NCBI GenBank assembly: GCA_003149065.1
Contig: QGFZ01000002.1
Location: 558,001-622,000, forward strand
Length of the DNA: 64,000 nucleotides
DNA from: Ruminococcaceae bacterium R-25
GTDB taxonomy: Bacteria; Bacillota; Clostridia; Saccharofermentanales; Saccharofermentanaceae
Direction: 5' to 3'
A program made the position numbers and the translations under genes. Of the stretch, positions 42,981 to 51,958 are shown in pieces (the stretch's first letter is position 1; each line of letters opens with the position of its first letter). The notes under the pieces were generated by a model, which was given only the letters and a program-made list of their open reading frames with translations, was not told the DNA's origin and searched no databases.

Positions 42981-43713
42981 CAAAATCCCTCCCGTCAGAA
43001 GATAAGAATCTCATCGAACGCTGAATAGAATTTTTGCTTGTTCCCCACGGTTTATCCGTATTCCTGTAGTCGAACTTCAATGTGAAATATTCGACATCGG
43101 AGATCAGGTTATCAAAGGTATCAGTATTGTTGTTATAAAGAGCTTCAACGAAATCCGAAGCTTCATTCTGTGAGAGCTTTGCAGCCTGTCTTAATAACAA
43201 AGCAGTATGGGGAAGGCAGTGAAACTCGGAATTAAGGAACTTTTCCTTAAAATCCTTATCGTGTGAAAACATCCAGCAGATGACCTCAACATAATGTCCC
43301 ATGGCATCATCAAGATTTTCGCAGATAGGGCAGAGGCCTATCCTCTTCTCAATATAATCAGCTAGGCTGTTAAGCTTCTGCTTGAATTCCGGAGTTCTGC
43401 CTTTGATAAGACCTGCTTTGGCCGGAATTGCTGCTTTAAGTTTTGGATTAAGATCTTCATTGAAATCTTTAAGATGAGTATGCACAACAAGGCCCAAACC
43501 AAGTCTGTTGGTAACGGCTTTGTTGAGTTTTCCCATATGAACAGGGCAGAAGCCTGTCTTATTGGTTATCTTACGGGTATCTGGTTCCATAAGGGAAGGT
43601 CCAAGATAATACTCGAGATAGTTATTTTCAGCCTTGTCACGAAGTCTGCAGATTGGGCATCCTCCGAGTTCGTTATAAGCATCGTTTACAGGGATCATGT
43701 ATATCTTTTCCAT
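42952..43713 (-). CDS. DUF6062 family protein
   Basis: This 253-residue soluble protein matches the clostridial DUF6062 pattern: IPVNDAYNELGGCPICRLRDKAEN at the start (CPIC at residues 19-22), TGFCPVHM, then a second CPIC in IGLCPICENLDDAMGHY and FHCLPHTALLL. The paired Cys-x-x-Cys and Cys-x-x-His motifs suggest two zinc or metal sites. The function is unknown. A GGAGGA ribosome site precedes the ATG. It lies 15 bases downstream of the P-loop/Asp23 gene in the same operon. Confidence 0.85.
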   Translation of the reverse strand: MEKIYMIPVNDAYNELGGCPICRLRDKAENNYLEYYLGPSLMEPDTRKITNKTGFCPVHMGKLNKAVTNRLGLGLVVHTHLKDFNEDLNPKLKAAIPAKAGLIKGRTPEFKQKLNSLADYIEKRIGLCPICENLDDAMGHYVEVICWMFSHDKDFKEKFLNSEFHCLPHTALLLRQAAKLSQNEASDFVEALYNNNTDTFDNLISDVEYFTLKFDYRNTDKPWGTSKNSIQRSMRFLSSDGRDFDEQQSKKQS

Positions 43714-43728
43714 AATTATCCTCCGGTA

Positions 43729-44790
43729 TCAGGTCTTGGGCAAATGCATAAGGCGGTTTGCTCTGACATTTACGCCGTTCATGGTTATAGAAGTAAATTC
43801 TTCAACGGCATTACCGACCTTCTGCTGGGCTGTTTCCAAAACCTTTTGTGCGTCATAACCGTAATAGAGAGCAAGATCAAGGCTTATCATGACGCCAAAT
43901 GTCTGTTTTTCAGTTTTAAAAGAAGTTACTTCCGCAAAACCAGGAACATCCTTAAGAACTATCTTTATGAGATCGAGAATAGCTTCATCGGATATAGAAT
44001 ATGAGCCAAGTGATGAGAATGTGGGTCTTACGACCGTTCTGTCTGAATCGGGGGCAAGGGGAGTAACACCACGTTCACGATCAAATCTCTGTCTGAGTTT
44101 GCTGAAAGGATCAGAAAAGTAACCGGAGAACTCATGCTTGATCTCCATGCTCGGAACAGGGATCGTATGCATACCCTCAGTCATTCTGGTATTGCGTGCA
44201 AGACGTCTTTCTTCTTCGGTAGATACGTCTTCGATCCTAATGAGCATGGAAGGCTGGTTAAGCCAAAGGTTTTCACAGATCTTGCTGAGCATCGAATCGG
44301 ATGTGCCCAGGATCATCAGAGCTCTTGGCATGGATTCGATCAAGGCACGCCTCATGACAGAAGATCTTGTCGGATCAACGAAGATAGCCTGCCTTACGGA
44401 TTCCATCTTGGTAGGCGCCTTTTTGGCTGAGGTTCCCGCGACGATACGGCTTCCGTTAATAAGAAGGCCGTCATCGATTATGTAATAAATGTTGTTGTCA
44501 CGGGCAACCTTTATTGCTCGCGTGCTTTTACCGGTTCCTGAAGGACCGACAAAAGCAATGATGGCAATATTAGACAAAACCTCGCGCGTCAGCTGCTCGC
44601 TTGAAAGGATCAGTTCCAGATTGCGTTCGAAGCTTTGCGCGGGGTATTCGTAATAGAGATTTTGGTTAGCCGGATTTGACCTGTCGAATCTTTTGAGCGT
44701 TCCTTTAAATTCGGACAACAAAGTCTTTCGCGCCACAGGAGCGCTTTGAGACTGGATCTGCTCTTGTTTTAATTCGTCATGGTTTTCCAA
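43729..44790 (-). CDS. P-loop ATPase fused to an Asp23-like domain
   Basis: This 353-residue protein has an N-terminal extension (1-70), a nucleotide-binding part with the Walker A IAFVGPSGTGKSTRA (about 75-89), and a middle region. The C-terminal segment from about residue 262 follows the Asp23/Gls24 (DUF322) pattern (ISDEAILDLIKIVLKDVPG, then VMISLDLALYYGYDAQKV, ending VNGVNVRANRL-like). Asp23 proteins are usually small and linked to envelope stress. The start is TTG at 44790 (AAAGGA eight bases before); no ATG fits. It begins 12 bases after the yebC stop. Known kinases with Asp23 parts were not recalled, so the combination stands out. Confidence 0.7.
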   Translation of the reverse strand: MENHDELKQEQIQSQSAPVARKTLLSEFKGTLKRFDRSNPANQNLYYEYPAQSFERNLELILSSEQLTREVLSNIAIIAFVGPSGTGKSTRAIKVARDNNIYYIIDDGLLINGSRIVAGTSAKKAPTKMESVRQAIFVDPTRSSVMRRALIESMPRALMILGTSDSMLSKICENLWLNQPSMLIRIEDVSTEEERRLARNTRMTEGMHTIPVPSMEIKHEFSGYFSDPFSKLRQRFDRERGVTPLAPDSDRTVVRPTFSSLGSYSISDEAILDLIKIVLKDVPGFAEVTSFKTEKQTFGVMISLDLALYYGYDAQKVLETAQQKVGNAVEEFTSITMNGVNVRANRLMHLPKT

Positions 44791-44802
44791 TTCTAGTTTC
44801 CT

Positions 44803-45528
44803 TTAGCCGTTCCAGTTATGGAAGACTTCCTGGATATCCTCATTCTCGTCCATCATATCGAGCATTTTCTCGAGCTGTGCGATCGCATCAGGATCCGTAA
44901 CCTCAGCAGTAGTCATGGCTACCGGACCGAGAGTAGAATCGGCGATAGCATAGTTTTTAGCTTCGAGAGCCTCGCGGACTGCATAATAATCAGAAGGGGA
45001 GGTGGATATGATATAGAATTCGTCATCTGAATCAAAATCAGCAGCGCCGCAATCCAATGCATCACCCATGACCTGATCCTCATCCTCGTATTCTTCCTTT
45101 GAGATAAGGATAGTGCCCTTTTCGTTGAAGAGGAAAGAGACTGAGCCGTCAACTCCGAGATTTCCGCCGTTCTTATCAAAGATATGTCTCAGATCAGCAG
45201 CGGTACGGTTGCGGTTATTGGTAAGAGTTTTGACCATGATGGCAACTCCTGCAGGACCGTAACCTTCGTATGTGATCTCTTCGTAATCGTCACCTTCACC
45301 GGCTTCTGCAGCCTTTTTGATGGCGCGGTTGATATTGTCATTAGGCATGTTGGCAGCCTTTGCCTTTGCCACTACTACTTTAAGTCTTGAATTGCCATCA
45401 GGGTCAGGACCTCCGGCCTTAACTGCTACAGCTATCTCTTTGGCGATCTTTGTGAATACAGCTCCCTTAGCTGCATCTGATGCCTCTTTTTTTCTTCTGA
45501 TGTTGCTCCACTTAGAATGACCTGACAT
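44803..45528 (-). CDS. yebC: YebC/PmpR family protein (TACO1-like)
   Basis: This 241-residue protein starts MSGHSKWSNIRRKKEASDA, the hallmark of the family. It continues through NDNINRAIKKAAEAG and GYGPAGVAIMVK to a normal C-terminus. YebC was first described as a DNA-binding regulator; recent work on the family points to a ribosome-associated role in relieving stalling at proline-rich stretches. The start is the second ATG (45528), which has GGAGG seven bases before it; the first ATG at 45534 is too close to that site. It is the first gene of the four-gene reverse operon, divergent from pilB. Confidence 0.95.
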   Translation of the reverse strand: MSGHSKWSNIRRKKEASDAAKGAVFTKIAKEIAVAVKAGGPDPDGNSRLKVVVAKAKAANMPNDNINRAIKKAAEAGEGDDYEEITYEGYGPAGVAIMVKTLTNNRNRTAADLRHIFDKNGGNLGVDGSVSFLFNEKGTILISKEEYEDEDQVMGDALDCGAADFDSDDEFYIISTSPSDYYAVREALEAKNYAIADSTLGPVAMTTAEVTDPDAIAQLEKMLDMMDENEDIQEVFHNWNG

Positions 45529-45678
45529 TAACATTCCTCCAAATGATTCTTATTAATATAACCAAACTATTATACAATGCTTTTTGCGGAGTTACAAAAC
45601 AACATTAATATTGCAACCGTGTAATGCCTCAGACATACGATTGTCAAATTTATTTTTTGTGCAATTTGTCTTTTAAAC

Positions 45679-45707
45679 TTGTTATTCACTCAATTCTGTT
45701 GTATAGT
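45679..45707 (+). promoter_or_regulatory. Promoter of the pilB-pilO operon
   Basis: TTGTTA (45679-45684) and TATAGT (45702-45707) have a 17-base spacer, 89 bases before pilB. The 261-base intergenic region between yebC and pilB is AT-rich; no riboswitch-like fold was found in it. Confidence 0.5.
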
Positions 45708-45795
45708 TCTAACATCTATGCTTGGGCGAAGTGCGCCTGTCTGTTTTGTGTGCATTACTTGAGTGTAAATCTTTTAAGATTATCGGGAGGGTTCG

Positions 45796-47460
45796 ATGAA
45801 GAGATTAGGTGATATTCTGGTCGAGAGCGGCTTCCTAAATGCTACCGAACTTGCAGAAGTACTGAGCGTTCAGAAAGAAACCGGAAAACGTCTTGGTGAA
45901 GTTATTGTAGAGAGTGGTCTCATGTCGGAATTCGACATTTTGAGAGCAGTTTCCAGTCAGTATAACTATCCAATCATCGATCTGGCCGGTATTGATGTTG
46001 ATCCTAAGGCTACTGCCTTATTAACGCAGAAGTTCTGCGAAGATAATGTCGTATTCCCGATTGGTTTTGATGGCGATAATCTAGTTGTCGCTATTGATGA
46101 CCCGATGAATATTACAATCGAAGACGAGTTACAGTTCCAGACCGGATATCAGATCTCACTGATGCTCGCTACTCATACATCTATAGTAGATGCAATCAAA
46201 GTTCATTATGGAAGAGAAAATGCCAACAAGGCTGCTGAAGAACTTGGCACGAGCCTTGCAAATGACTCTCTTGACGAGGATAGCGAACTTTCCGAAGCTG
46301 TTAACAGTGCTCCTGTAGTTAAACTCGTTAACTCAATGATCGACTACGCTATCCGTTCAGGTTCATCCGATATTCATATCGAACCTCTCGAAGACCGAGT
46401 AAGAGTTCGTATCAGAATCGACGGTGTTATGCAGGAAGTAATGAGCAACCCTATTTCCGCAAAAGACGCCATCACCACAAGAATCAAGATCCTTGGCGGT
46501 ATGAACATCGCCGAGAAGCGTATCCCTCAGGACGGACGTATCACAACGGTTATTAACGGCGAGGACGTGGACATGCGTGTATCCATTCTTCCTTGCGTTA
46601 CCGGTGAGAAGACCGTTATCCGTATCCTTGCTAAGAATGACGCTAACTTAAACAGAAAATATTTAGGTATCAGTGACCGTAACAATGAGATGATCGATAA
46701 GATGATCAAAGTCCCTCAGGGAATCGTACTCATTTCAGGTCCTACCGGTTCAGGTAAAACAACAACACTTTACACACTCCTTTCAGAAAAGAATACCGAT
46801 GAAGTTAATATCATCACAGTTGAGGACCCTGTAGAAATCAGGATTCCCGGACTTAACCAGTGTCAGGTTAACGTCAAGGCAGGTATGACTTTCGCGAGCG
46901 GTCTCAGATCCATCTTGCGTCAGGACCCTGATATTATCCTCGTCGGTGAGATCCGTGACGGTGAGACAGCAGAGATCGCAATGAGAGCCGCTATCACCGG
47001 ACACCTCGTATTCAGTACAATCCACACGAACGATGCTGTTTCTTCTATCAACCGTCTCGTAGATATGGGCTTGGAGCCTTACATGGTATCCTCCGCTCTG
47101 GTAGGCGTTGTATCCCAGCGTCTCGTTCGTCGTATCTGCACCAACTGCAGAGAATCTTATGATCCTGATGTTAACGATATCGAGTATCTCAGACTTGATC
47201 CGGGTCAGAAACTCTATCGTGGTAAGGGCTGCACAGAGTGCAACGAGAAGGGTTATAGGGGACGTATTGCTATCCATGAGATCGTAATCATTACGATGAA
47301 GATGAAAGCTTTGCTCGAGAAGAGAGCAAGTGAAGATGAGATGCGCGCGCTCGCAGTCACTGAAGGCACACAGATGCTTCAGGACTCCGCGAGAGACCTC
47401 GTATTAGAAGGTATTACGACGGTCAGCGAGCTTAACAGAGTAGCTTACACGATTGACTGA
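45796..47460 (+). CDS. pilB: Type IV pilus assembly ATPase PilB
   Basis: PilB is the cytoplasmic hexameric motor that drives pilus extension. It has 554 residues. The N-terminus has two consecutive MshEN-type motifs, RLGDILVESGFLNATEL and RLGEVIVESGLMSEFDI, which in MshE bind cyclic di-GMP. The core has GPTGSGKTTT (Walker A, about residue 315), the Asp box, VGEIRDGETAEIA (Walker B region), the His box and a four-cysteine zinc site (CTNC...CTEC, about residues 448-480). GGGAGGG precedes the ATG. It is the first gene of the core pilus operon; pilT follows after 17 bases. Confidence 0.96.
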   Translation: MKRLGDILVESGFLNATELAEVLSVQKETGKRLGEVIVESGLMSEFDILRAVSSQYNYPIIDLAGIDVDPKATALLTQKFCEDNVVFPIGFDGDNLVVAIDDPMNITIEDELQFQTGYQISLMLATHTSIVDAIKVHYGRENANKAAEELGTSLANDSLDEDSELSEAVNSAPVVKLVNSMIDYAIRSGSSDIHIEPLEDRVRVRIRIDGVMQEVMSNPISAKDAITTRIKILGGMNIAEKRIPQDGRITTVINGEDVDMRVSILPCVTGEKTVIRILAKNDANLNRKYLGISDRNNEMIDKMIKVPQGIVLISGPTGSGKTTTLYTLLSEKNTDEVNIITVEDPVEIRIPGLNQCQVNVKAGMTFASGLRSILRQDPDIILVGEIRDGETAEIAMRAAITGHLVFSTIHTNDAVSSINRLVDMGLEPYMVSSALVGVVSQRLVRRICTNCRESYDPDVNDIEYLRLDPGQKLYRGKGCTECNEKGYRGRIAIHEIVIITMKMKALLEKRASEDEMRALAVTEGTQMLQDSARDLVLEGITTVSELNRVAYTID

Positions 47461-47477
47461 TAAGGAGGTTTTTTAAC

Positions 47478-48590
47478 GTGGAAGGATTTAGTTTATCGAT
47501 CGAATCGATTTTGGCTGAATCAGTAAGAATGGGGGCATCCGATACCCATATTACAGTAGGATTGCCGCCAATGATTCGTGTTGACGGTATGTTGATGCCG
47601 TTGGGCAATCAGCCGCTCACAGCCGCAGATACTGAGTATCTTTGCAAGTCAATGATCGACAAATCAAGACAGCAGTATCTGAATGAGAGAGGTGAGATCG
47701 ACTTCTCTTACATTGTTGAGAACTTCAGCCGTTTCAGATGCAATGTCTTCAAGCAGCGTGGTACTTATGCGCTTGCTGCAAGAACTATTACAAATGAAAT
47801 TCCTACATGCGAACAGCTGGGTCTCCCTAACATTTTTAAAGAACTTGTTATGAGACCTAGAGGACTTATCCTCGTTACCGGTCCTACGGGTTCAGGTAAG
47901 TCAACAACACTTGCTGCCATGATCGGACACGTAAACATGAGCAAGAAGTGCCATATCCTTACTCTTGAGGAACCTATCGAGTATCTCCACATGCACGGAG
48001 AGGCTATGATCAACCAGAGAGAAATTCACGAAGATACACTCTCATTTGCTAATGCTCTTAGAGCTGCTCTCCGTGAAGACCCGGATATCATCCTCGTCGG
48101 AGAAATGCGTGACCTCGATACAATTTCAACAGCTATTACCGCAGCCGAAACAGGACACCTGGTTCTTTCAACACTCCATACGTCCTCTGCTGCTGATACA
48201 GTTAACCGTATCATCGACGTTTATCCGCCGCATCAGCAGGATCAGATCAGAGTTCAGCTCGCTACTTGTCTTGTTGCCGTTATCTGTCAGACACTCGTAC
48301 AGAGAATCGGCGGAGGCAGATGTGCTGCTTTCGAGATCATGATCTCCAACGATGCTATCAAGAACAATATCCGTGAAGGTAAGACATACCAGATCGACTC
48401 TACGATCGCTACGAGCCTTCAGCAGGGTATGTGCCCTCTCGATTTCTATCTTGCAGAGCTTGTTAAGCGTAATATGATCACAAGAGATACTGCTCTCCAG
48501 AGATGCAGAATCCCTGAAGATCTTAAGCGTTTCATCAATAACGCAGGTCAGACGAACAGCCCGTTGTTTGGTGATCTCGAATTTGCCTGA
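47478..48590 (+). CDS. pilT: Type IV pilus retraction ATPase PilT
   Basis: PilT powers pilus disassembly and so twitching motility and DNA or surface pulling. At 370 residues it has the PAS-like N-terminal part, Walker A GPTGSGKSTT (about residues 135-144), Walker B with VGEMRDLDTI, the His box LSTLHTSSAADTVNRIID, and near the end NDAIKNNIREGKTYQI, the PilT-specific AIRNLIRE-type motif needed for retraction. The start is GTG at 47478 after GGAGG with nine-base spacing. Having both PilB and PilT implies a dynamic pilus. Confidence 0.95.
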   Translation: MEGFSLSIESILAESVRMGASDTHITVGLPPMIRVDGMLMPLGNQPLTAADTEYLCKSMIDKSRQQYLNERGEIDFSYIVENFSRFRCNVFKQRGTYALAARTITNEIPTCEQLGLPNIFKELVMRPRGLILVTGPTGSGKSTTLAAMIGHVNMSKKCHILTLEEPIEYLHMHGEAMINQREIHEDTLSFANALRAALREDPDIILVGEMRDLDTISTAITAAETGHLVLSTLHTSSAADTVNRIIDVYPPHQQDQIRVQLATCLVAVICQTLVQRIGGGRCAAFEIMISNDAIKNNIREGKTYQIDSTIATSLQQGMCPLDFYLAELVKRNMITRDTALQRCRIPEDLKRFINNAGQTNSPLFGDLEFA

Positions 48591-48635
48591 TTAAGGCGCT
48601 AATACAGAAAACTGATAAGAGGAGGGAAATATTAG

Positions 48636-49844
48636 ATGGCTAATTTCAGATATCAAGTTATCGATGCAAACGGTAAAATGTCTGAAGGCATAGTCGAAGC
48701 AACTTCTATTGGAGAGGCGTCCAGAAAACTTAAATCCGATGGCAAATATATTGCAAGTTTGTCTTTGGATAAGGGCAAGGGCATCATGAATATGGAGATC
48801 GGAAGCCCTAAGCTTAAGACTCAAGATCTCGTTATCATATCCAGACAGCTCGCTTCACTTTTGTCTGCAGGTATCACCGTAGTCAGATCACTCGATATGC
48901 TTTATCAGCAGCTTGAATCCAAGAAAGCAAAGAAGTGTATCGGTGAAATCTATGAATCGGTTCAGAGTGGTAGATCCCTGTCTGAAGCTTTTAAGGAACA
49001 GAGGGGCGTTATTCCGAACATCATGATCAGTATGATCGCAGCAGGAGAAGAATCCGGCCGACTCGACGAGGTTATGGAAAGACTTGCTGAGCACTTTGCA
49101 AAGGATGCAAAACTCAAGAACAAGATCTCTTCTGCGATGGTATATCCTAAGATCCTGGCAGGTCTTACTTTTGTAGTAAGCTTTGCTTTGCTTACATTCC
49201 TCGTACCGAAGATCGGTGATGTTATCGTAGATCTCGGCGGTGAATTGCCCGCGTTGACAAAGGGCTTGTTGAATCTTTCTACTTCACTTAGAAAATTCTG
49301 GTATATCTATTTAGCTGTTATCGGACTCATTGTTTATGGTTTCACTCTTTGGAAGAATTCAGAAAAGGGTTCCGAGACTTGGTCCAAGATCATGCTTAAG
49401 ATGCCGGTTGTCGGTAAAGCAACCAGAATGAATGCTTCTGCAAGATTTACAAGAACAGTAGCTACACTTCTTAAGTCTGGTATTTCTGTTCTTCAGGCTG
49501 TTGAGATTACCGAGAAGTCACTCGATAACGTAATACTTCAGAAAAAACTCGCAGCAGCCCGTATCGAGATCCGAAAGGGTACTTCTCTTTCAAGATCAAT
49601 AAGAGATATTACTGAATTCCCTCCAATGATCTATGCAATGGTATCTATTGGTGAGGAATCCGGTACTTTGGATACGATCTTGACAAAGGCAGCTGACTAT
49701 TTTGAAGATGAAGCTGATGCAGCTACACAGAAGATGGTTTCTGCATTGGAGCCTGTCATGATCATTATCATGGCTATCATCGTTGGCTTGGTTGTAGGTG
49801 GTATCGCAATGCCTATCTTCACAATGGCTCAGTGGATCATGTAA
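48636..49844 (+). CDS. pilC: Type IV pilus inner membrane platform protein PilC
   Basis: PilC is the membrane platform rotated by PilB and PilT during pilin insertion and removal. The 402-residue protein has two GspF-type repeats, each with a cytoplasmic helical bundle (about 70-190 and 270-390) and membrane helices at about 165-190, 215-238 and 370-395. Characteristic stretches are ISRQLASLLSAGITVVRSLDML and ARFTRTVATLLKSGISVLQAVEIT, each read here in part (RQLASLLSAG, RTVATLLKSG). GAGGAGGG precedes the start. It is in the operon between pilT and pilM. Confidence 0.95.
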   Translation: MANFRYQVIDANGKMSEGIVEATSIGEASRKLKSDGKYIASLSLDKGKGIMNMEIGSPKLKTQDLVIISRQLASLLSAGITVVRSLDMLYQQLESKKAKKCIGEIYESVQSGRSLSEAFKEQRGVIPNIMISMIAAGEESGRLDEVMERLAEHFAKDAKLKNKISSAMVYPKILAGLTFVVSFALLTFLVPKIGDVIVDLGGELPALTKGLLNLSTSLRKFWYIYLAVIGLIVYGFTLWKNSEKGSETWSKIMLKMPVVGKATRMNASARFTRTVATLLKSGISVLQAVEITEKSLDNVILQKKLAAARIEIRKGTSLSRSIRDITEFPPMIYAMVSIGEESGTLDTILTKAADYFEDEADAATQKMVSALEPVMIIIMAIIVGLVVGGIAMPIFTMAQWIM

Positions 49845-49873
49845 TCCCCGCAAGGTTTGAAAGGAGAAAATAA

Positions 49874-50986
49874 ATGGATTTTTCATTAAGCAGAGGATCA
49901 AATGAACTGGTAATCGATTGCTCCAGCTCAGATCTTAAGATAGCTGTCGGGAATTACAATCCCAAGACAGGAAATATCACAATCGACAAGATGGGCGTTG
50001 TACCTTTGGAGGGTGATGCCATTAACGATGGTGCAGTTGCGGATTCTTTCGGTATCGTAATGGCACTTAAGCACGCTCTTGCAAGACTCGATATCAGAAT
50101 GAAGAGCTGCATCCTTACAACAGAAGGTGCTTTTGTTCACAGCAGAGATTTGGAACTTCCTGTAGTTAAGGAAGACCAGCTTAAGGATATGGTTAAGTAT
50201 GAGATCCTGGGTCAGGGTTCAAACAGAGATATGTCCATTGACTATCTTGTTTATGGAACTACCAAGGATGCTGAAACAAATGCTGATAAGATTCAGGTAA
50301 GAGCAACAGCAATCCCTACTGACGTTATCAAGGATTATCGTGAATTCCTTAAGAACATGGATCTCAACCCTGTATCTCTCGACGTTAACCCTAACGCAGT
50401 AAGAAAGCTCTTCTCGCAGGGAATCGTTAACGGTAACGTTAACATCAAGCAGTCTACGATCCTTTTGATCGAGCTCTCAAGTAAGACAACAACTGTTACT
50501 GTACTTGATAAGGGTTTCCCGGTTCTTTCCAGAAGACTTCAGTTCGGTCACGCGAATATCAGACAGGTTGCTGATTCGGTTAAGAAGCTCCAGAGTGGAA
50601 GCCAGCAGTCTTCATTGGCTAGAAGACTTAATATTACTACTTCCGAAGCTGAATCAAGTGTGCCGATCGAGGACATTGATGTTTGGAACGAGACAGTCGC
50701 AGAAACACCTGCTCTTCAGAGTGCTGTTAATGCATACTTCAAGAGCCTTGTTGATGCCGTTTCACGTACAGCTCAGTTCTCAATTGCGAAGTATCACATT
50801 GATGCTATCAGCACATGCTTCCTTTATGGTTCAGGTGCAGGATATAAAAAGATTGATAAAGAACTTGCGCGTCAGCTTGGAACTCAGGTCGAGATCCTCA
50901 AGACTCTTAGCACTGTAAGCGGTCCTAAGGATTTTGTACTTGGTCAGTTCGTAAATTGTTGTGGCGCTTTGATTCGTCACGATTAA
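49874..50986 (+). CDS. pilM: Type IV pilus assembly protein PilM
   Basis: PilM is an actin-like cytoplasmic ATPase-fold protein that binds the N-terminus of PilN and forms the cytoplasmic ring under the alignment complex. The 370-residue protein shows the first phosphate-loop-like strand (ELVIDCSSSDLKIAVG), DLELPVVKEDQLKDMVKYEI in the 1C subdomain, and LIELSSKTTTVTVLDKG for the second loop. A C-terminal FLYGSGAGYKKIDKEL completes the fold. An AAGGAGAA site precedes the ATG. PilN, PilO and PilM are consecutive, as in most type IV pilus operons. Confidence 0.9.
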   Translation: MDFSLSRGSNELVIDCSSSDLKIAVGNYNPKTGNITIDKMGVVPLEGDAINDGAVADSFGIVMALKHALARLDIRMKSCILTTEGAFVHSRDLELPVVKEDQLKDMVKYEILGQGSNRDMSIDYLVYGTTKDAETNADKIQVRATAIPTDVIKDYREFLKNMDLNPVSLDVNPNAVRKLFSQGIVNGNVNIKQSTILLIELSSKTTTVTVLDKGFPVLSRRLQFGHANIRQVADSVKKLQSGSQQSSLARRLNITTSEAESSVPIEDIDVWNETVAETPALQSAVNAYFKSLVDAVSRTAQFSIAKYHIDAISTCFLYGSGAGYKKIDKELARQLGTQVEILKTLSTVSGPKDFVLGQFVNCCGALIRHD

Positions 50987-51001
50987 GGAGGGGCACACTT
51001 T

Positions 51002-51940
51002 ATGGCTAAAGTTAACGGAGTTAGCAAAAAGTTATTAGCAAAGAAGGATATGAACTTCTTTGCTGAGTTTACGGCTAATGCCGCAAAGGCTGCGAGAATG
51101 TTGGGATATGCAGTTGCTGCAGGTATCTTGGTTGTTTTCGTAGTACTTGCATTTATCGTTGCATTCTTTATTAGAAATACTCTTATTAAGAATGACATCA
51201 GGAATATGGAGAATCTCCTTGCAAGTCCTGAATACGCTACTCTTGAGCAGGAGTATGCATTGTTGAAGGAAAAGCTCACAGAGATAACAAATTACAACTA
51301 TTCACTTACTCAAATGAGAAAAGTTGTAGATCAGGTTGATCCTGCACCTACTGAACTTCCTGAAGTTCTTGCAAAGTGCATTCCCAGTGATTCTTATTTG
51401 ACAAATTACACTCTTACTAACAGTCAGCTTGAATTCCATGGATACTCTTTCACTTACTACAGTCCTGTTGAGATGGTATATCTTTTGAATCAGAAGAATG
51501 TATTTACTTCCAGACCGACTATTTCAACAGCACGTGTCAGCCAGGAATCCAAAGGGGAGACGGTTGATCCTAAGACAAAGAAGACCACTATTGATGTAAT
51601 GAATAATTATTATGAGTTCACAGTTTCCGGTGTTCTTGTCAGCAATGTTCATATTGCAATTACACGTTATGAGGACGTAGATGGTTCCAATAAGGTTTTG
51701 GGCGGAATTCAGACCATGACTGAAAAAGCCGGCGATTCTTATACAATTTCACCAATTAAGACATTTGAATATGCAGGCGTTAAATATCAGCTTACAAGAA
51801 TTACTGTAGATGATGTTTTAGTTGAAGAGGGCAGCTTCAATTCTGTTCTTGAAAATGACAATTTTACTGATGTAGCCCGTAAGAATACTGAGATCAAGTT
51901 GTTCTACGCACCTGTTGCTACAACACCTGCTCAGGGTTAA
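51002..51940 (+). CDS. pilN: PilN-like alignment complex protein
   Basis: This is a bitopic membrane protein of 312 residues, longer than the usual 180-220. The cytoplasmic tail (1-33) would bind PilM; a membrane helix spans about 36-60, followed by a coiled coil (about 66-110) and a ferredoxin-like periplasm-side domain (about 120-190). An extra beta-rich C-terminal extension makes up the difference in length. Identity rests mostly on topology and gene order between pilM and pilO, since PilN sequences vary greatly. A TAAGGAGGGG site precedes the ATG. Confidence 0.8.
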   Translation: MAKVNGVSKKLLAKKDMNFFAEFTANAAKAARMLGYAVAAGILVVFVVLAFIVAFFIRNTLIKNDIRNMENLLASPEYATLEQEYALLKEKLTEITNYNYSLTQMRKVVDQVDPAPTELPEVLAKCIPSDSYLTNYTLTNSQLEFHGYSFTYYSPVEMVYLLNQKNVFTSRPTISTARVSQESKGETVDPKTKKTTIDVMNNYYEFTVSGVLVSNVHIAITRYEDVDGSNKVLGGIQTMTEKAGDSYTISPIKTFEYAGVKYQLTRITVDDVLVEEGSFNSVLENDNFTDVARKNTEIKLFYAPVATTPAQG

Positions 51941-51958
51941 TGAAGGGAGGAAACAGTA

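Noticed and set aside
45535-45795. c-di-GMP riboswitch or a small gene (frame 45624-45812) ahead of pilB
   Set aside because: No GEMM-like core was found; the frame lacks a ribosome site, has unlikely composition and runs into pilB in another frame.
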